From: Doris montereyensis
Taxonomy: Eukaryota > Mollusca > Gastropoda > Nudibranchia > Dorididae
NCBI GenBank assembly: GCA_037039925.1
Contig: JAXRKP010000998.1
Span: 1 to 64,000 of the forward strand
DNA length: 64,000 nt
Reading direction: 5' to 3'
Both the position numbers and the translations under genes were made by a program. Below, piece after piece: positions 33,196 to 48,200 of the stretch. Below the pieces are notes generated by a model. It had not been told where the DNA came from. It was given only the letters and a program-made list of their open reading frames with translations, and did not search any database. The number at the start of each line of letters is the position of its first letter. The first letter of the stretch is position 1.

Positions 33196-33269
33196 TCATC
33201 TTTTGCCTTTATGCATGTTGGGGCTGCTACTTTGACTTTTGCCTGAACGTTTCTGGCCAAATCCACATC
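33196..33269 (-). CDS. NEMF: NEMF terminal exon, [18 protein letters not shown]
   Basis: Acceptor tgcag|GAT. It encodes [17 protein letters not shown]; human has DTDLSRNIPGKVKVSAPN. One base restored near 33218-33223 gives NMHKGKR and a stop at 33196-33198, matching the length and basic end of human NEMF (NLLNVKRK). Without it the frame runs on to a TGA about 20 nt further. Confidence 0.9.
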
Positions 33270-36200
33270 CTGCATTGAAGAAAAACAAAGCCATGAAGAT
33301 ATTGCACGCATTCAATGATATGAACATCATGTTTATGATCTCATGAACATGTCAGCCAGGGTGTATAAAAAGTTGCAAAATACACAACGAAAAGACAAAG
33401 TGTGAATGTCACTCTATAGTTTGTTGGCTTCATCCTAATTTACCCCATCCATCATACCTGGTGATCTCAGGAAGAAATTAAGATAAGATAAGATAAGATA
33501 ATCTTTATTAATCCAAAAGGACATTTGCTTTAGTCACAATTAATTTCCTAACACAGACAGATGAAGGACATGTCACATGTGTAAGAATTAAAGGAAAGAA
33601 TAAGGGCCTACTAGCAGCCTCTGCAAACTGTTTACTTGTTTGTTTCATTACAATTTACCCTATCCACCATATGCGGTGATCTCTGGGTGAATTAAGAGGA
33701 GACAGCAAGATGAAAAACAGGTGAGAGTGAACGGAAAGAAGTAGGACTTACCAATAGAGCTCATCAACCACACACTCATTCAACAGCAATGACAAAGCAT
33801 ACATTAGGGATGTCCAAATCAAGAAGGCGATAAGAAATTACATTATATAAATATGAACGAAAACAAGACAGCAAAAATTGAATTAACTGAATACAGTAGT
33901 TACCGCCTAAATGCCAAATTGGCATTTACGCAACATAGGCATTTATGGAAAAATCGTTCAAGACAAACAATTGTAAAAATTAAGACAATGGACAGACAAG
34001 GATAGAGATTCATAACCAGATCGTTTGTTTTAGAGGAGTCCTCAGTTTTACGTAAAATTGAATGCAAGAAAAAGGGACACCTGGAAACCATTAAGTTCTT
34101 TAACACTTTGGTGGTGAGCGTGTGGGCAGGTTGACCATCACTTGCCATGAAAACACAATGGATATGGCAAATGCGAGATGGGGAAACAATTGAAGGGGTC
34201 ATTTCAATAGTGTACCTAAGTCACAATTACGTCATTTAGAGAAAATTACAAAAAAGTCATGGACTTTGGCACTGTTGGCTTTGGTAATTCCAAGTTTCAA
34301 ACAGCTGTAAACGTTATGTATTTTCATCACATCATTTTCACACTTTTCAGAAAGCATGATTTCCTTTTATTCCCTATGATTATCTCTTTGTCTCGTTTTT
34401 CACAGAAATGGACATGGGCACACTATTGAAATGACCCTTCAATTAAACTGTTCACATCTAATCCCTAACTCGATTGCGATACTATTAAAAATGCCAGGTA
34501 ATTTTATACAACTTATGGCCTGAAGGAAAGAACCTTGGGCAGAGTCCAGAAGACTGCTCAGTTCGAATTGCCTAGTGACAAACCAGTGATCCTATGGGAC
34601 CTGGGTTGTGTAGTACAGGGGTGGAGTTAACAAGAGAAAACTGGTCATATTTTATTACAGCAAATTGGATAGGTATATGAAAGGCAGTTACAATGCATGG
34701 CAAATTGTTGACAGGCATAAATCAACCCTATTAGCGATGGGATTACATGTATAATATATAAAAAAAGAATTTTTAATCAATTACGGACGTACTTAATGAT
34801 AATGTGGAGAAGATTATACCTACGGCTGCCATTGAGGACGGGTATTCAGGGGGAAATCTTGCTTTTGAAATGAGTTAAGATGGCAATTCAAATAAAGTTT
34901 GTTTCACTGAGATTGCAGACATTTAGGAAAAACAGACATTTTGGCTGTGGGCATTTAATGAATTTTTTTTTCCAAACCAAATAATCCCCCCCCCCCCCCC
35001 CCCCCCCCCAAACTCAAGTCCATAGCATTTTCTTCATTCTAACACGTTATGTTAATACGACAACATATATGGTTGATGAAACAAAACTCATCGCAACAAT
35101 AATTTTCTTTTTATTATTAACAAAAAACTGATCAGAATATTTTATACTCACTTTTTGAATCTTTAGTAAGTCTTTTTCTCTGTTTGAAGCACTTTTATCA
35201 TGAACAAATACACCAAGAGCTGTCTTCATAGCTAAAACAAATAATGATATAGGTAAAAATGTATTATTCAGGCACAACAGTAATGACATTAATTGAGAAT
35301 AAGTTTTTGACTAAGGAAAATCTTCTGAAAATCACAAGTTAAAAGAAGTCATTCATATAATATATCTCTATTTTTTACACAGCTAAAACAAATACAGCTT
35401 TGCTGGCAACATCTATTTTTGCAAAATTACAATTCACTTAGCTTTTGATGTCAACTTTACAAACTATTGATCAAGAGAATTTAATAAACTGTGTTGAAAT
35501 ACAAGCTTCATGATAACTGTTGCCCATAATGTCCACACTTTCTATGAATTTCCTCCTACAAAGCCTGTGATGGTCATGATAACAAAAGCGAGACAAACAA
35601 ATAGATTAATGTTCATGCTAGAGCCTTGGACAAAAGAGATGTCATCATATCAATACATAAGGCACAAAGACTGTATGCTTCAGATAAAGGAAACTATGAC
35701 TGCCGCATACCATCTTCCAATACCGTTATTATGTCTCTCTCGCATCACTGCTTTAAAAGCCTTGATACTAATCATAGCATTATTGTAGTGAACTTGAATT
35801 TAATAATTGATTTGAAACTTTAAAACTTTAATTTCAAGGCTGTCCTTAAAAAAAAAAATCAGAAGGGGGGAAAAGTACTTCTGTACCATGTAGTAATAAT
35901 AATAGACAGATAAGACAAATATAAAGTCTTGAAATATACAGATGTTTGGTGCACAAAATGGGTCACTTTGATCTTTTTGTTATAATAAAACCAAAACAAT
36001 ATTAGTTTGAGGAATTAATTTGAAGCAGAGCGTTGTCACACTCACCTTTTCCTTTCTTGGTATTTCCTGGCATTAACTTCACTTTATACCTGTGATAAGA
36101 AGAAGGTTAAACTCACTAAAACTTGTGATCATAATAGTAAACGTATAAACACAATGAATAAATCTTGACCCCTAAGAGATTTAGGAATTATCATAACGAT

Positions 36201-39200
36201 AACTAGACAACATTATAAAGAGAACGAATAAAATAAGAATGAGAAAGCAATGTAGATGCAGGAAGAATGTCAACAGAAGTTAAATGTAACAGTATGAAAG
36301 AAATCAAAAGTTTAAGTAGTTCACAAACAACTCAAATACTCCTGAGTACTATGGCGGTACTTTGACCTGCAAATATTAGTTACTAAGTGAAAATACAAAA
36401 ACAAACACTGGCTCCCAGTAAGTTACAGGATAGATTTTAAGATCCTTGTTATTGTTACAAATGTTTAAACGGTCTTGCCCCATCCTATTTACAAGAGCTG
36501 GTCAGTTTTTACCAACCCAAAAGAGTTTTAGGATCATCAATTCCTCTCTTGATCACCATGCCAACTATAAGATCATCTTTTATTGAAAAGTCAATTCAGT
36601 CATGCTGCCCCTCTTTTATGGAACAACCTCTTTCAAAACAAGAAGCAGTTCTTCATTTCAAATTTTAAAAAGAATCTTAAGACCAAACTTTTTGTTCCTC
36701 TTAGTTTAAAATCTGTTTTTATTAAACTTTCAGTGTTTTTAAAATTGTAACTAACATAATTATTTTTTTTATTGCTGTGCATTTTATATAATCTGTAATT
36801 GTGTCAATGATATTTTACTGTAAAGCTTATCGAGCATTTCGTGGTTGAGAGGCGCTGAATATATGCATTATTATTATTATTATTATTATTATTTACATAA
36901 AGTTGGAGAGAGATAGGTAAGAGTATGAATTGCTCCCGTGAAAGGTAACAGATAATATTTCCATATCTCTGCTAGTTTTATTCCAACTTATATGAATCTT
37001 TCTTCTTATTAAACACAAACTTGCAAGACAATAAATACTCTGAACAATAATGTGCTAAAAAAACTTGGAAAATTTTTTTGTAGATAGCATTGAGATACAT
37101 TTTTTTTACATCATTCCATTCAAGCTATGAAGAATTTCGAAATAATGATGAATTCAGGCTATAAGAATATAATGTGTTAATAGCTTATTGAACTATTTAA
37201 CTTCCACCATTGCTGATTTATCTTAAAGTATGAAAAATTAAATTAGAACAGCTTTGCATATGAGGCTCTTTTCCACTTTTCCTTCTGTTGAGCTGTTTTA
37301 TTACATTTATAACTTCTTTGTCTACTTGGTCCCTCTTGCAAATACTGGGATAAATAAATCAAGGCTTCAAGAATTTTACAAAAATCCATGCAATATTTGA
37401 ATTCTATTACATTTATAGTTACTGATACTGCGGCACTGAATAGAAAGTTTCTTTAAAAGAAAAAGCCTGAAGAGATAAAAATCCCAGTCATATTATTGGC
37501 TGCTGTAACATACTTGTAATTCAAGAGAGCGTTGCAAGGAGCGCAGACAGGAATGGCAGAGAGAAGCTCATCTTCGCCACTGGGATCCCAGTTAAGGAAT
37601 TAAGGATCGCCGTATCCTGAGGAGAAAAAAGTGCAACAGTTAGTCACTCCCAGACATTCTCCAATAATATAGACATTCGTAATAGTTCAAATAAATATAA
37701 AATGAAAGAGTCAAAATGGAAACAGCACACAGCTCCAGGGATTGTCATTCAATGAGAATATCAAATCGACATGTTATGAACTGTTTCATTTGGCCGTACG
37801 ATCTACAAATTCTATTATCTGTTCAAAGACATGGAAAGAGGTCGAGCCTGAACTTACACCACATTTGTGACACAGATCCTACAGGTTTATAAAGAAAGAA
37901 GGCAAGATGCCACTTTGGTCAGACAAACAGATTGGGCTTGAAAGGACAATCAAAAATCTATTACATTGGTGCCGGTCAAACTTGGATTATGTGAAAAGAA
38001 AAGTAATCATTGACATATATCAAGAACCCAATTTTAGATTTGTTTGCTTACCACAACATACACCATGGGCTTAAAGGCTAAACTACTTACATCAGCACTT
38101 GCATTGTCTTTCCTCTTTCTCTCCATCTGACTCTGGATCCTGATATAAAATAAAGAAATGATGAGCTACATACAGTGGGTACTTATAACAAACACTAGCC
38201 AACTTATAGATTCACATTTTAATCCTTATGATTATGTTGAAAAGAATACATTGATAAAATAAAACACACCTTCAAAAACTGTGAAAACTTAAGGCAGGGA
38301 AATGAGCTAGTAAATGATACTAACAGGAGTTGTAAATTCATTGTGTTATTAAAAATAAAATGTTGAAATTTGATTCAACGTTCTTGTTCAACTGCAGTGA
38401 AATCTAGTCTTTAGTCCCTATGTACAAAAAGACATATGAATTACCATTACTGTGTTATCAAGAGAGTCAAATGATGAAAGAAGATAGCAAAGACAGACTG
38501 ATGATGTTACCTTATTGAAATCAGTTGCTATAGAAACTAAGGATTGTAATGCGTCACATTGTAAACATTCATACTGTAACCAAGTGGAAAGTAATTTAAA
38601 AAAAGGACTTCTTTGCATTGAAAAACAAAGAGGTTAAGTTGTCAGTAAAGTGATGGAAAGATAAGAAGTCTTGCATTTCAATTTGACCATTCGCAGACAT
38701 AACAAAAATCTATAATCCCAATGAGGGTATTTTACCTGGTATCAATATTACATAAAAGTAAAAGAAGGGCATTTGTGTAATGGTGAATCAACATTTTCTG
38801 ATTGAAATATGTCAGCTATGTGAGATTTCGAAAAACAACAACAAAGGACAAGAAGAAGAAAAAAAGACTTAACTCTTTGTGTCCGAATTTGAATTTCACC
38901 AATGGACACAGCCATTTTACGTATCATGACAAATTTGCTCACCTGCACATTTGAAAGGCTAATTTCTGGGTAAAATATCTTCCCAAACCCTAACATGTTG
39001 CACCTCATTTTGTTTGAAAATGAATGTACTTTTGTGTTGGTGAAAAGTTGTTTTTTCAAACTATTAGAAGATCTCTATGTCAACAAAAGTTCAAAACAAA
39101 ACGGAAAAAATATAAGCAAAATTTTACTCCCCTTGCTAAAATATATATATATATATATGATGAAGAACCATGTATTTCCATATCTTTTTTATGAAATGCA

Positions 39201-42200
39201 GTGAAAAAAAAAGTGTGAATATCCATTGTGTTCAACAGATTTGATACTTAAAATAACGATGGTGAGAAGAAATCACGCCTCTATTGTCTCCTTCACTCCT
39301 TAGCCATTCTGTAACACTGGTGTGGCTTGTCAATAGATAAATTATTTTGCTAAAATACACATACCACACTGAGTATGCTTACTTGTTTGACTGGTGGCTT
39401 TTCTCTGTATGGAACTTCTCTTCTGTGCTTTGTTGCTCTGTTATGGAAAATTTAGGAGGACAAATAGCAACAAAATAAAAGGAGGAAAACGTTACTGTTA
39501 AAGGCATGCTCAAACATCAGAATTTATGACATTTGTTAGATAGTCTCAAGGATCAAAGATTTTGTGCGTAAAATATCAATTAAGACAATGATCCATCAAT
39601 CATGCAATCCATATAAAATACAAAATTCAAAACAATAACAAAATTGCACAAAAATTCCTTTTGATTAACCCTCATACACAAATCTGATAAGGACAGTACT
39701 ATACAAATGAGGCATGAAAAAAACACAGTATTTATCAAACAATGGTTAGCCCTCAACTATCCTAAAGATCTTTTCCCTCCTAAAAAAATATCCGCTTTGT
39801 ACAAACAGAAAGGAATAAACTATCAAGGTTTTATTGTTTCAATGAAATACAGCCTGGCCCACCATATGCGGTGATCTCCGGGTGAATAAGAGAAACAGCA
39901 AGATGAAAGATGAGTGAAAGAGTGAAAGCAAAGAAGTGGGACCTACGAGCAGCACCGCCAATCATCCACAACTATCGAGGAACCCCATGACTTGATGATT
40001 TGATTCTCACCACTAGCAGTAGTAGTCTCTCCTCCTCGGCATGGAGCAACAGCATGGGTTCATCTTTACTGCCTTTCCCCTCGGCAAGGCTTGCTGGAGC
40101 TTGAACATGACCGTGACCTTTTCCCTGTCCACTTTTGGGCCTGGGGCCCTGGGCAGGCTGTTTTTGTTTTCCCTGAGGTGCATCTTTACCTTTCTTATTC
40201 TTATTCTTTTGGTTCTCCTGCAGACTGAATGAGAATATTTGAGTTTGAATGAAGAGGAAGTGAATCAACAGTGTTTCGGTCTTCTGTGACAAACGAACAA
40301 AAAACTAATATTAGTATCAGTGAGGAAAGAAATATTGATCAATGATACTTAAATAATTTGGAGATCAGAATACCATTTCTAGTTAATTGTGAACGAAGGG
40401 CTGTAAAATCTGGCCTGGAACTGATGCAATTATAACAGATATAAACAATCATATTTCACAAAACATGGATGATAAACTTAAGCAAAGAATCAAAGATACA
40501 TGAAACTGCCATGTAAATGCTATTATTATATACCTATCAGACTGTTTTACTAACTGATGTGAGTGCTGTTTGACCAGCATTCTGCGCCGTAAAAATCTTC
40601 TTCATTACTTTTTTCTCCCTACACAGCCGCAACATCAAATCTAAGAAATATTTTTGCTTTGTTTTACTCTGCATGTCACTATCAGCCAGAGCCTAGCAAT
40701 GACAGAACTTCAGAAGGGCAAAGATCATCACTGTACTACATCCTGAGCAAAAGATCTATCTAAATTTAAATCTGAATTGAGCATAACAAGCAGAGTCAAA
40801 TGAAAGGTAAAAGCTTTACAGCAAGAATTTCCATCCTCAAGCTTCTCTCCTCCTCATCCTGGTATGCGTATTTCTCTTTGATCTTCTTCTTCTTTGACTT
40901 TTGGCCACGTTTGGGAGCAGTGACAGTAGAGGCAGCCACAGGTTTCTGTTATTAAGTAAAAGAAAAAAAGTCAGTTTCCAGTTAAGACAGCAAATTACAT
41001 TTGAAAAGAGTATTCAGCGCTTCTAATAAAAAAATAAAATAAAAAATAAAAACTCATTTTCACTTCAGTAAGAATTGTAAATCTCAATCTAAAAAAACAA
41101 CAACTTACTCATAAAACAGAAAGTGAAAGGCAAAATTTTTATGGAATACACCTTTAATAAAACAGAAAACATCAGAAATGACTCAGACGTGTATGTAAAA
41201 AAACTACTGTGCTGCAATATCTTTTTCTAATTAAATCAGGGATCAAAGTACTCAGTGATCCCAAAATCTTAGCACATTATAGATCTAGATTTTCTAGATT
41301 TTCAAACATCATAAGAGAATTTATGCAATTTTTTTTCCAGTTAGAAAAATATCTTCTAACTCATAATAAAAAAATATTAATTACTTTGACACTAAAACAA
41401 TATTGCTGTGTCTCTAAACGTTAAAAAAAAATCAGTATGAAAGCTTAGGCTCAGGAGCAAGAATCAACACTAGAGTCACAAAAGCCAAGTGAATGTCAGG
41501 ATGAGTCGCTGATGAGTTGAAATTCTAGGAGTTCCTAAGAGGACATTTTCAAAAAAGTAGGAGATTCTAGGAGATTTTAAGACAGAACTTTTTTTCTAGA
41601 AAATGTAGCAGTTTCCAGAGAGATACAAGTCCTGAACTCAATTGTTGCATTTCAACACAAGAGAACAAAGCTCAGTCCCCAAAAAAATTAGCTGCTTAGT
41701 AAAGATGATGACAAAGTTAACACCTCATCACTTGCATTTCCCTCTGAAAAGCATATTTTTAAATGTACATTGTCATCAGACTCCTTCCAGCTATTTATTT
41801 ATAAAACAAACGCAAGATAACAATGTAAATCACTTTTCTATTAACTCTTTTGTGTTCAATCCGCCCCAATCCATCCAAGCTACTATTAGCCCTCAGTGTT
41901 TAATCCAGCTCAACCTGCTTGAAAAGCAAGCCTCCTCCCAACGTTCAATCCGACCCAATCCACCAGACAACACTCACTTCTCTTTATATAAACTTATACA
42001 CTACAAGACCTCTTAAATATAGCCCAAAATATAATTGACAGCATCTTTGACATTATGGAATGGCTTAGTCTCGTTCTGACCTACATAAGGGTTCATTCAC
42101 AGCAGTTTAAGACCTTTCTTTGTATTGGTCAGTATACGTGTGTGTAGTACCACTACTAGATCTATAGTGTGTATTGATCATTGTTTCAGTTTGTGGCACC

Positions 42201-45200
42201 CAGTTAACTAATATATTACTACACTCTTCATTATCTAGTCTTTTATATCGATATCAAAGAGATTTTATTCTCAGAAGTAAAATTTGAGAGCAACACAGAA
42301 AATGAGCATGAGTTCGATAAAAAAACACTGGCGATTAAACGCTACAACTTTGTCAGAATTTTAACATATCATTTATACATAACTTTCTCAAATCTGAGCC
42401 TCCTGTCCTGAGTTCTGTTAGCATTTCAGTTTGACAATCCCCCAAAAAAGATCATCCTGGCCAATAAATGTAAACACACCGGAGCAGACAGCTCAGCAGG
42501 AACTCAAACTTTCACCTTGCGCTCAGCTAACCCATATTCAACCACGAAAGGGTTAATGCAATTTTAGAAGTTCTACTTACCTTATCGTCTTCATCCTCAC
42601 TGTCATCAGCCTTTTGTTATTGGAACTTCTTTTATTTTAGAAGGCTGAAACACTTTCACTTCCTCCTCCTCTTCTTCTTCTTCTCCTCCCATAGGCATGT
42701 TCTTCTTTTTCTTCATTTCTCTGATAGAATACAATATAAACAATATTGATTGCTGGAAAGGAGTTGAGTTTGCTTGTCTCATTGAATTTACCCTGTCCAC
42801 CATATGCGGTAATCTCAGGGTGGATTAAGAGGAAACAGGATAAGAACCTACCAGTATCCCACACCAACCACTCACAGTGGAAAGGAGAAGCAGTGACAAA
42901 AAGGAAACAACTTTACGTGACAGGCCACAATTGAATTAGTGGTTAAATATGATGCAATGGAAGAAGAAAAAGAAAAAAGTTGGAAAGGCTGGTAAAGCAG
43001 TGTAAACAAAAAAACCCAAATCATGTGACGAAAATTGTCCGAGGTCTATGCCTACAACTATGCATGATTTGAATATGTGAGTATCAGTATTTGGTGCTGT
43101 GCATAAAATTTGAAATTTTCACTGGAAATACATTATCAAGGTTCAACGAAGGAAAGTTTGAAAATGTTAAAGTAATTGAAAAATACAGTGTTATTTTTGA
43201 AAATTGAAAATGAAATTCACTCAAAATACAACAATAAACGAAGTCTGTGAAACATAAAATTCCGCCTTACCTTCGCTGTTTGGCTGATAATCGGCTGGAT
43301 TTGTTGGTAGCCTGTCAGAAACAAAAATGTTTAATTCATGATAAAAATGATACCGTGATTGGCAAAGGAATGCTACACTTACTAGACACCACAAGAAGTG
43401 CCTTTTATACAATAATGTCTACAAGGCAAAACCATTATGAAACAGATGTCTGTATAAATGAGTAATGTCTTTACTATTTAATTTTCACTGTTAACTGCAA
43501 GACTGTAGACTGGTGTATTTCATGTGAAATGAAATTGATTTAAAAGGGCACACAAAAAGAGGCCACATCTCCTCACTACCTGTAAATTAACTTCCTTTTC
43601 CTCAGTCTGACTATGAGGCATCGTAGCTGAACCGTAGTGTTGCGAACATGACACTGGTTTATGCTCCGTGGCTGGCAAAGATGGATTCCTTCCACAACGT
43701 TGTACTCTTAGGAAAGGTACTTCACTGTAATTTTCACCCAGGTAGAAAAATCTTGTCAGAGTGTAAGTATGAAAAGCTTAACAGGCTTGTGTACTGTATG
43801 CTCCCCTGGGAGTTGAGAAGGACTTGGAATGAAACAGCCTGCTGGGGGATAAATGATGTACAGTCGGTGAGCTTGCACACCAAAGTGGGGATATAGACTA
43901 AAAATCCATCTGTCAAAACTCTTTCAACCGATGATCCGCAGCTTTCATCAGAATCATAACACGTTTGCTTTTGTCTGTGGTAAAAAATGAGCCTACAATT
44001 GACACCTATCAAGACAAATGGATTCTATCACATCACAAGACCAGCAGAGTGGTATCAGCGCCCTAATGGCTAGGTTGCCCAGCTTGGGATTATGTTGTAC
44101 TGAGCTCCTAGCAATGCTAGGTTCAACGTTGTGTTCCTTGGGAAAGACACTTCCCAACTCGACTCAGGTGCAAATGGGTACCAGTACAAGCCTGGGAGTA
44201 AAATCCAGCAACAGACTGGCATCCTGTCCAGGAGGTGATTATCATCACCTGTTCTGCTTCACACTATAGAAATTGTGATAAGCTCAGGCTCTATGGGCAA
44301 TAAGGGCCTTGAAGGAACTTTACCTACTTACAGGAGAAATAGCCTCTATTGATCAAGTATTATGTAAGCATGAAGACAATCAAATACATGCAAATTCACC
44401 TTTTCTCCCAAAGTTACTGGCACGGAATCACCAAAATAAATAACATCTGATTCAGGGTTGCTGTCCCGGCTTACTTCTCGTTGTAACTCATACCTGCAAG
44501 AAAATCAAACACTCATAAATTTTTTTATTGTAAACAGTATTTCTATTCAGGATGAACTATGGAATGTTCAAACTATGGAGGGATATCGCTGCTTAACGTT
44601 CCAGGAAAAGTATATGCCAGGATACTGGAAATGAGACTAAGGAAAAGAGTAGAGGATTAGATTGAACAGCATCAGAGTGGATTTAGACCAGGAAGAAGTG
44701 TACAAGACCACATATTTACAATTATACAAATACACATATTTACAATTAGACAAATAATAGAAAACTTCCTTGAGAGAAACATTGACTTGCACCTGTGTTT
44801 TATTGACTTAGAAAAGGCATTTGACACTGTGATGAGGGACGAACTATGGCATTCCTTAAAAGAACACAATGTAGAGCAAAATTTAATAGAAGCCATTAAA
44901 AGTTTTTACAATAAAACAACATGTGTAGTGAGAGTAGCTGGAAACATATCTGCAGAATTTGATGTAGATATAGGAGCAAGACAGGGTTGTATCCTAAGTC
45001 CTCTTTTGTTTATCACATTTATGGATTCAGTCACAAAGACATCCTCAAAAATGAAGCAAATGAATGTAGGTATGTGGAAGCTGAAACCAGTAAATGTATC
45101 AATGCTTTCATTTGCCGATGATTTAGTTCTGTTTGGAAAATCAGGAAGTGACCTTCAGTCGAATATCAACATTATGAACGATGAACTAAATAAAAGAGGA

Positions 45201-48200
45201 ATGAGAGTAAATGCAAAGAAAAACAAAAACAATGCTAGTAACTAGGGAAACTAAAACACAAAATCTTAAATTGGGCAGGGAGAATTTAGAACAAGTTCAA
45301 AGCTACAATTACCTAGGAGTAATGATTAACTCAGAGGGAAAACTAAGAGAAAAATCAGCCAGAGAATCCAAAAGGCAAGTGCAATATATAACCATCTAGG
45401 AAAGGCATTTGTAGGTAAGCAAGAAGTCAACAAAAACCAAAATGGCAGAATACAATACAATTTATTGTCCTACTCTCCTCTACGGTAGCGAAACCTGGAC
45501 CTTAGACAGCAGAGAATAAAGTAGAGTACAGGCAGCTGAAATGAAATATCTAAGAAGAGTAGTAGGGAAAACTAAAAGAGACAAAATCAGAAACACAACA
45601 ATAAGAGATCAAACCAAAGCAGATGGCATAAAAACTAAGATAGAAACAAATCAATTGAGATGGTTTGGGCATGTAAACAGAATGAATGACAATAGAATAG
45701 CTAAAGCAGTATATAGTGTTAAAGCTCAAGGTAAAAGACCAAAAGGCAGACCTCGGAGAAAGTGGGAAAAAGATATAAAAGAGGCATTGAAGCATAGAAA
45801 TTTAACTTTTTTGGAAGGAAAACAGAATATGCCAGGACAGGGCATCCTGGAGAAAGATCATCATTTGAACCCATACACCGAAAGGTAGAATGGGAACTGA
45901 GAAAGAAAGAAAGAAATTTCTATTTAAAGAGAACTCACTGGCAAAGTATAAGGATCTTGATAGTAAAGATATTGCTTCAACATTGTTTGTTTCGCTGTTG
46001 TTGGGAGATGGATGACGTAAATACTGACTACACAAAATAAATAAAACTTAACTTCTCCTACGTTAATGCTGTTTTTTTTTAAGAATATTTCGTAAATTGA
46101 AAAGAAGATGACTGAAATGGATGATACATGGTCATTTCACTTTCACCATTAAAGATACAAAACATCCCCATCATTCTTACTCCTCCTCCTGCAGTATCAC
46201 ACAGAAGGAGAAGAGGAAGAGGCTAAAAAAAGAGAGAAGGGGAGTAGAAGAGAAAGGAGATAAAAGAAATGAATGATGATGAGACAGAAGACGAAGAAAT
46301 TGATAAAGGAGGACAAGAGGATAAAGAAAACAAAGAAAAGGAAAACATGTGGCAAATATCATTTCCATATTTCCAATCTCCGTCACAGATAATACACAAC
46401 AACACTTACTTATCTCCCTTGACATGCTGCAGACTGATGTTGGTATCAGGAAAATCAAAGTCAACGCCAGGTGCAGCCTTTACTGAATTTTGAGCTGCAT
46501 TTTTGATGGACAAATCTTTTGTTTTACTAGAGATGCTTTCAACATCATCATGTTTACTTTTTTCGAGATCATCAGAGTTGGGTCCAATTTCTGTATTAGT
46601 CTCTTCATCGTTATCACCTGGATTATTTTGAAGCACTTGTTCAGGTTGCGATGACTGGTTTTCATCCTTGTCACCAGGTTCACGGTCATCATTATCACCT
46701 TCGTCATCAGAGCTGTCATTATCATCACCAATGGACATCTCTATATCTTCACTTTCAGCCACTGAAGAATAACTTGTGACAGACATTGCATCATCTTCGT
46801 CTGCAAGTCGTACTCTTCTTTCTCCTTGATGTCGTTCAACGCTGCTGTCCTCCAACTTGAAATTGCAGAAAAAAGTAGACAAATATGCTAAATTAACATC
46901 TTATATTACAAATCAGACACAAGGAAATCTTTCATAAAAATTGCTGTTGGTATAAAACAAAAGAGGCAGATTTAAAATTGTATGTCTTCACTAAGTTTTA
47001 AACAGATAACAGATCCAGTTCTCTCCCCTTGATGTAAACACATAGATGTATTTCTATTTTTTCATATCAACAATTGGATATCAAATTAAATTATAAGAAA
47101 AGAATCGTTTTTCCCTTACACAAAGTATAAAATGTTCAAATGCCATTTGCAACGATAAACATATCTAAAATAGCACATAATATATGGACATGAGAACAAG
47201 GCTGGTCAAGAATTAAAGCACAACATTACTTGGATTTAACTTATTTATTATTTGAGAAAATGTTGCATAAAACTGGAAAAAACACATAAGCTTTGAGCTC
47301 AATGCAGTCCTGTGTTAGATCAAAGCACTCGTTTAAAATTAGAGTTTCATTATAAACGTTCATCACAATCAAATGACCCCATTACATAAAAAGTTCAAGA
47401 TGGTTGTGTATCAGTACTCACTTTGAATAAAAACCCGAATCCATATATCAGGTATGATGGTGGCAAATAGTTCTTTCTACCTGGAAATACAACAGAACAC
47501 AACATAATAAGTATGAAAAAGAACAGATGGAAGAAAGTATCTTTGAATAAAAACCTGAATCCATATATCAGGTATGATGGTGGCAAATAGTTCTTTCTAC
47601 CTGGAAATACAACAGAACACAACATAATAAGTATGAAAAAGAACAGATGGAAGAAAGTATCTTTCAAAACTACTACCAGAAGTACAAACAATCTCAAACC
47701 GTTACACTCTACTCTGGTGTCATTGCCAACAATCGATAAATAAACCTGTGAACTCTATCTTTGCTGCTGGGGAGACAAAGTCAATTACATGTCATCAGTG
47801 TTGTTCTCTCAATGTAGAACTACAAAAAGAAACCAACACAACTGTGACTTCATAGTTTTGCAAATATCCCAGTACGTTATAGTACTTTCAGTGTGAGTTA
47901 AGAACAATGTTTTTTCATGGATTAATGTTGTCTTGTCAAAGACCGAATGCCCCATGACCATTGTGTTCAATTTAGTACCAAAAATATAGAAATGTTTTTG
48001 AAACTTTTTGTCTTGTTATACATTTAACTCTTTCTGCCAATGCGACTTCCACTTGCATTTTAAGAGCTGGTTATCGATACCTAGGACCTCATTTCGTTAG
48101 AGATAGCTTTGTGTTACTTTAGACTCTCAGAGCGTCCAGCAAAAAGTCAACTGAAAATTTCCTACCTCAACACAAAAAATCTTACCTAGGAAATGAAATA

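Larger units (their letters stand above)
47421..47660. repeat. 120-bp tandem duplication over a NEMF exon
   Basis: 47421-47540 and 47541-47660 match at 119 of 120 positions; the single difference is c at 47436 against t at 47556. The unit holds 59 nt of exon and 61 nt of upstream intron with the acceptor. Confidence 0.95.

Noticed and set aside
38091..38139. An additional frameshift giving [10 protein letters not shown] in this NEMF exon
   Set aside because: Once one base is restored in the exon at 40011-40217, the phases of 39383-39437 and 38091-38139 agree without any further change.
40540..40705. Extra NEMF exon on the - strand ([20 protein letters not shown])
   Set aside because: An open frame follows an AG, but the flanking exons already join in phase and it matches nothing in NEMF.
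46177..46493. Acidic open frame [20 protein letters not shown] on the + strand and its - strand counterpart
   Set aside because: Purine-rich simple sequence beside a NEMF exon; antisense and without splice context.
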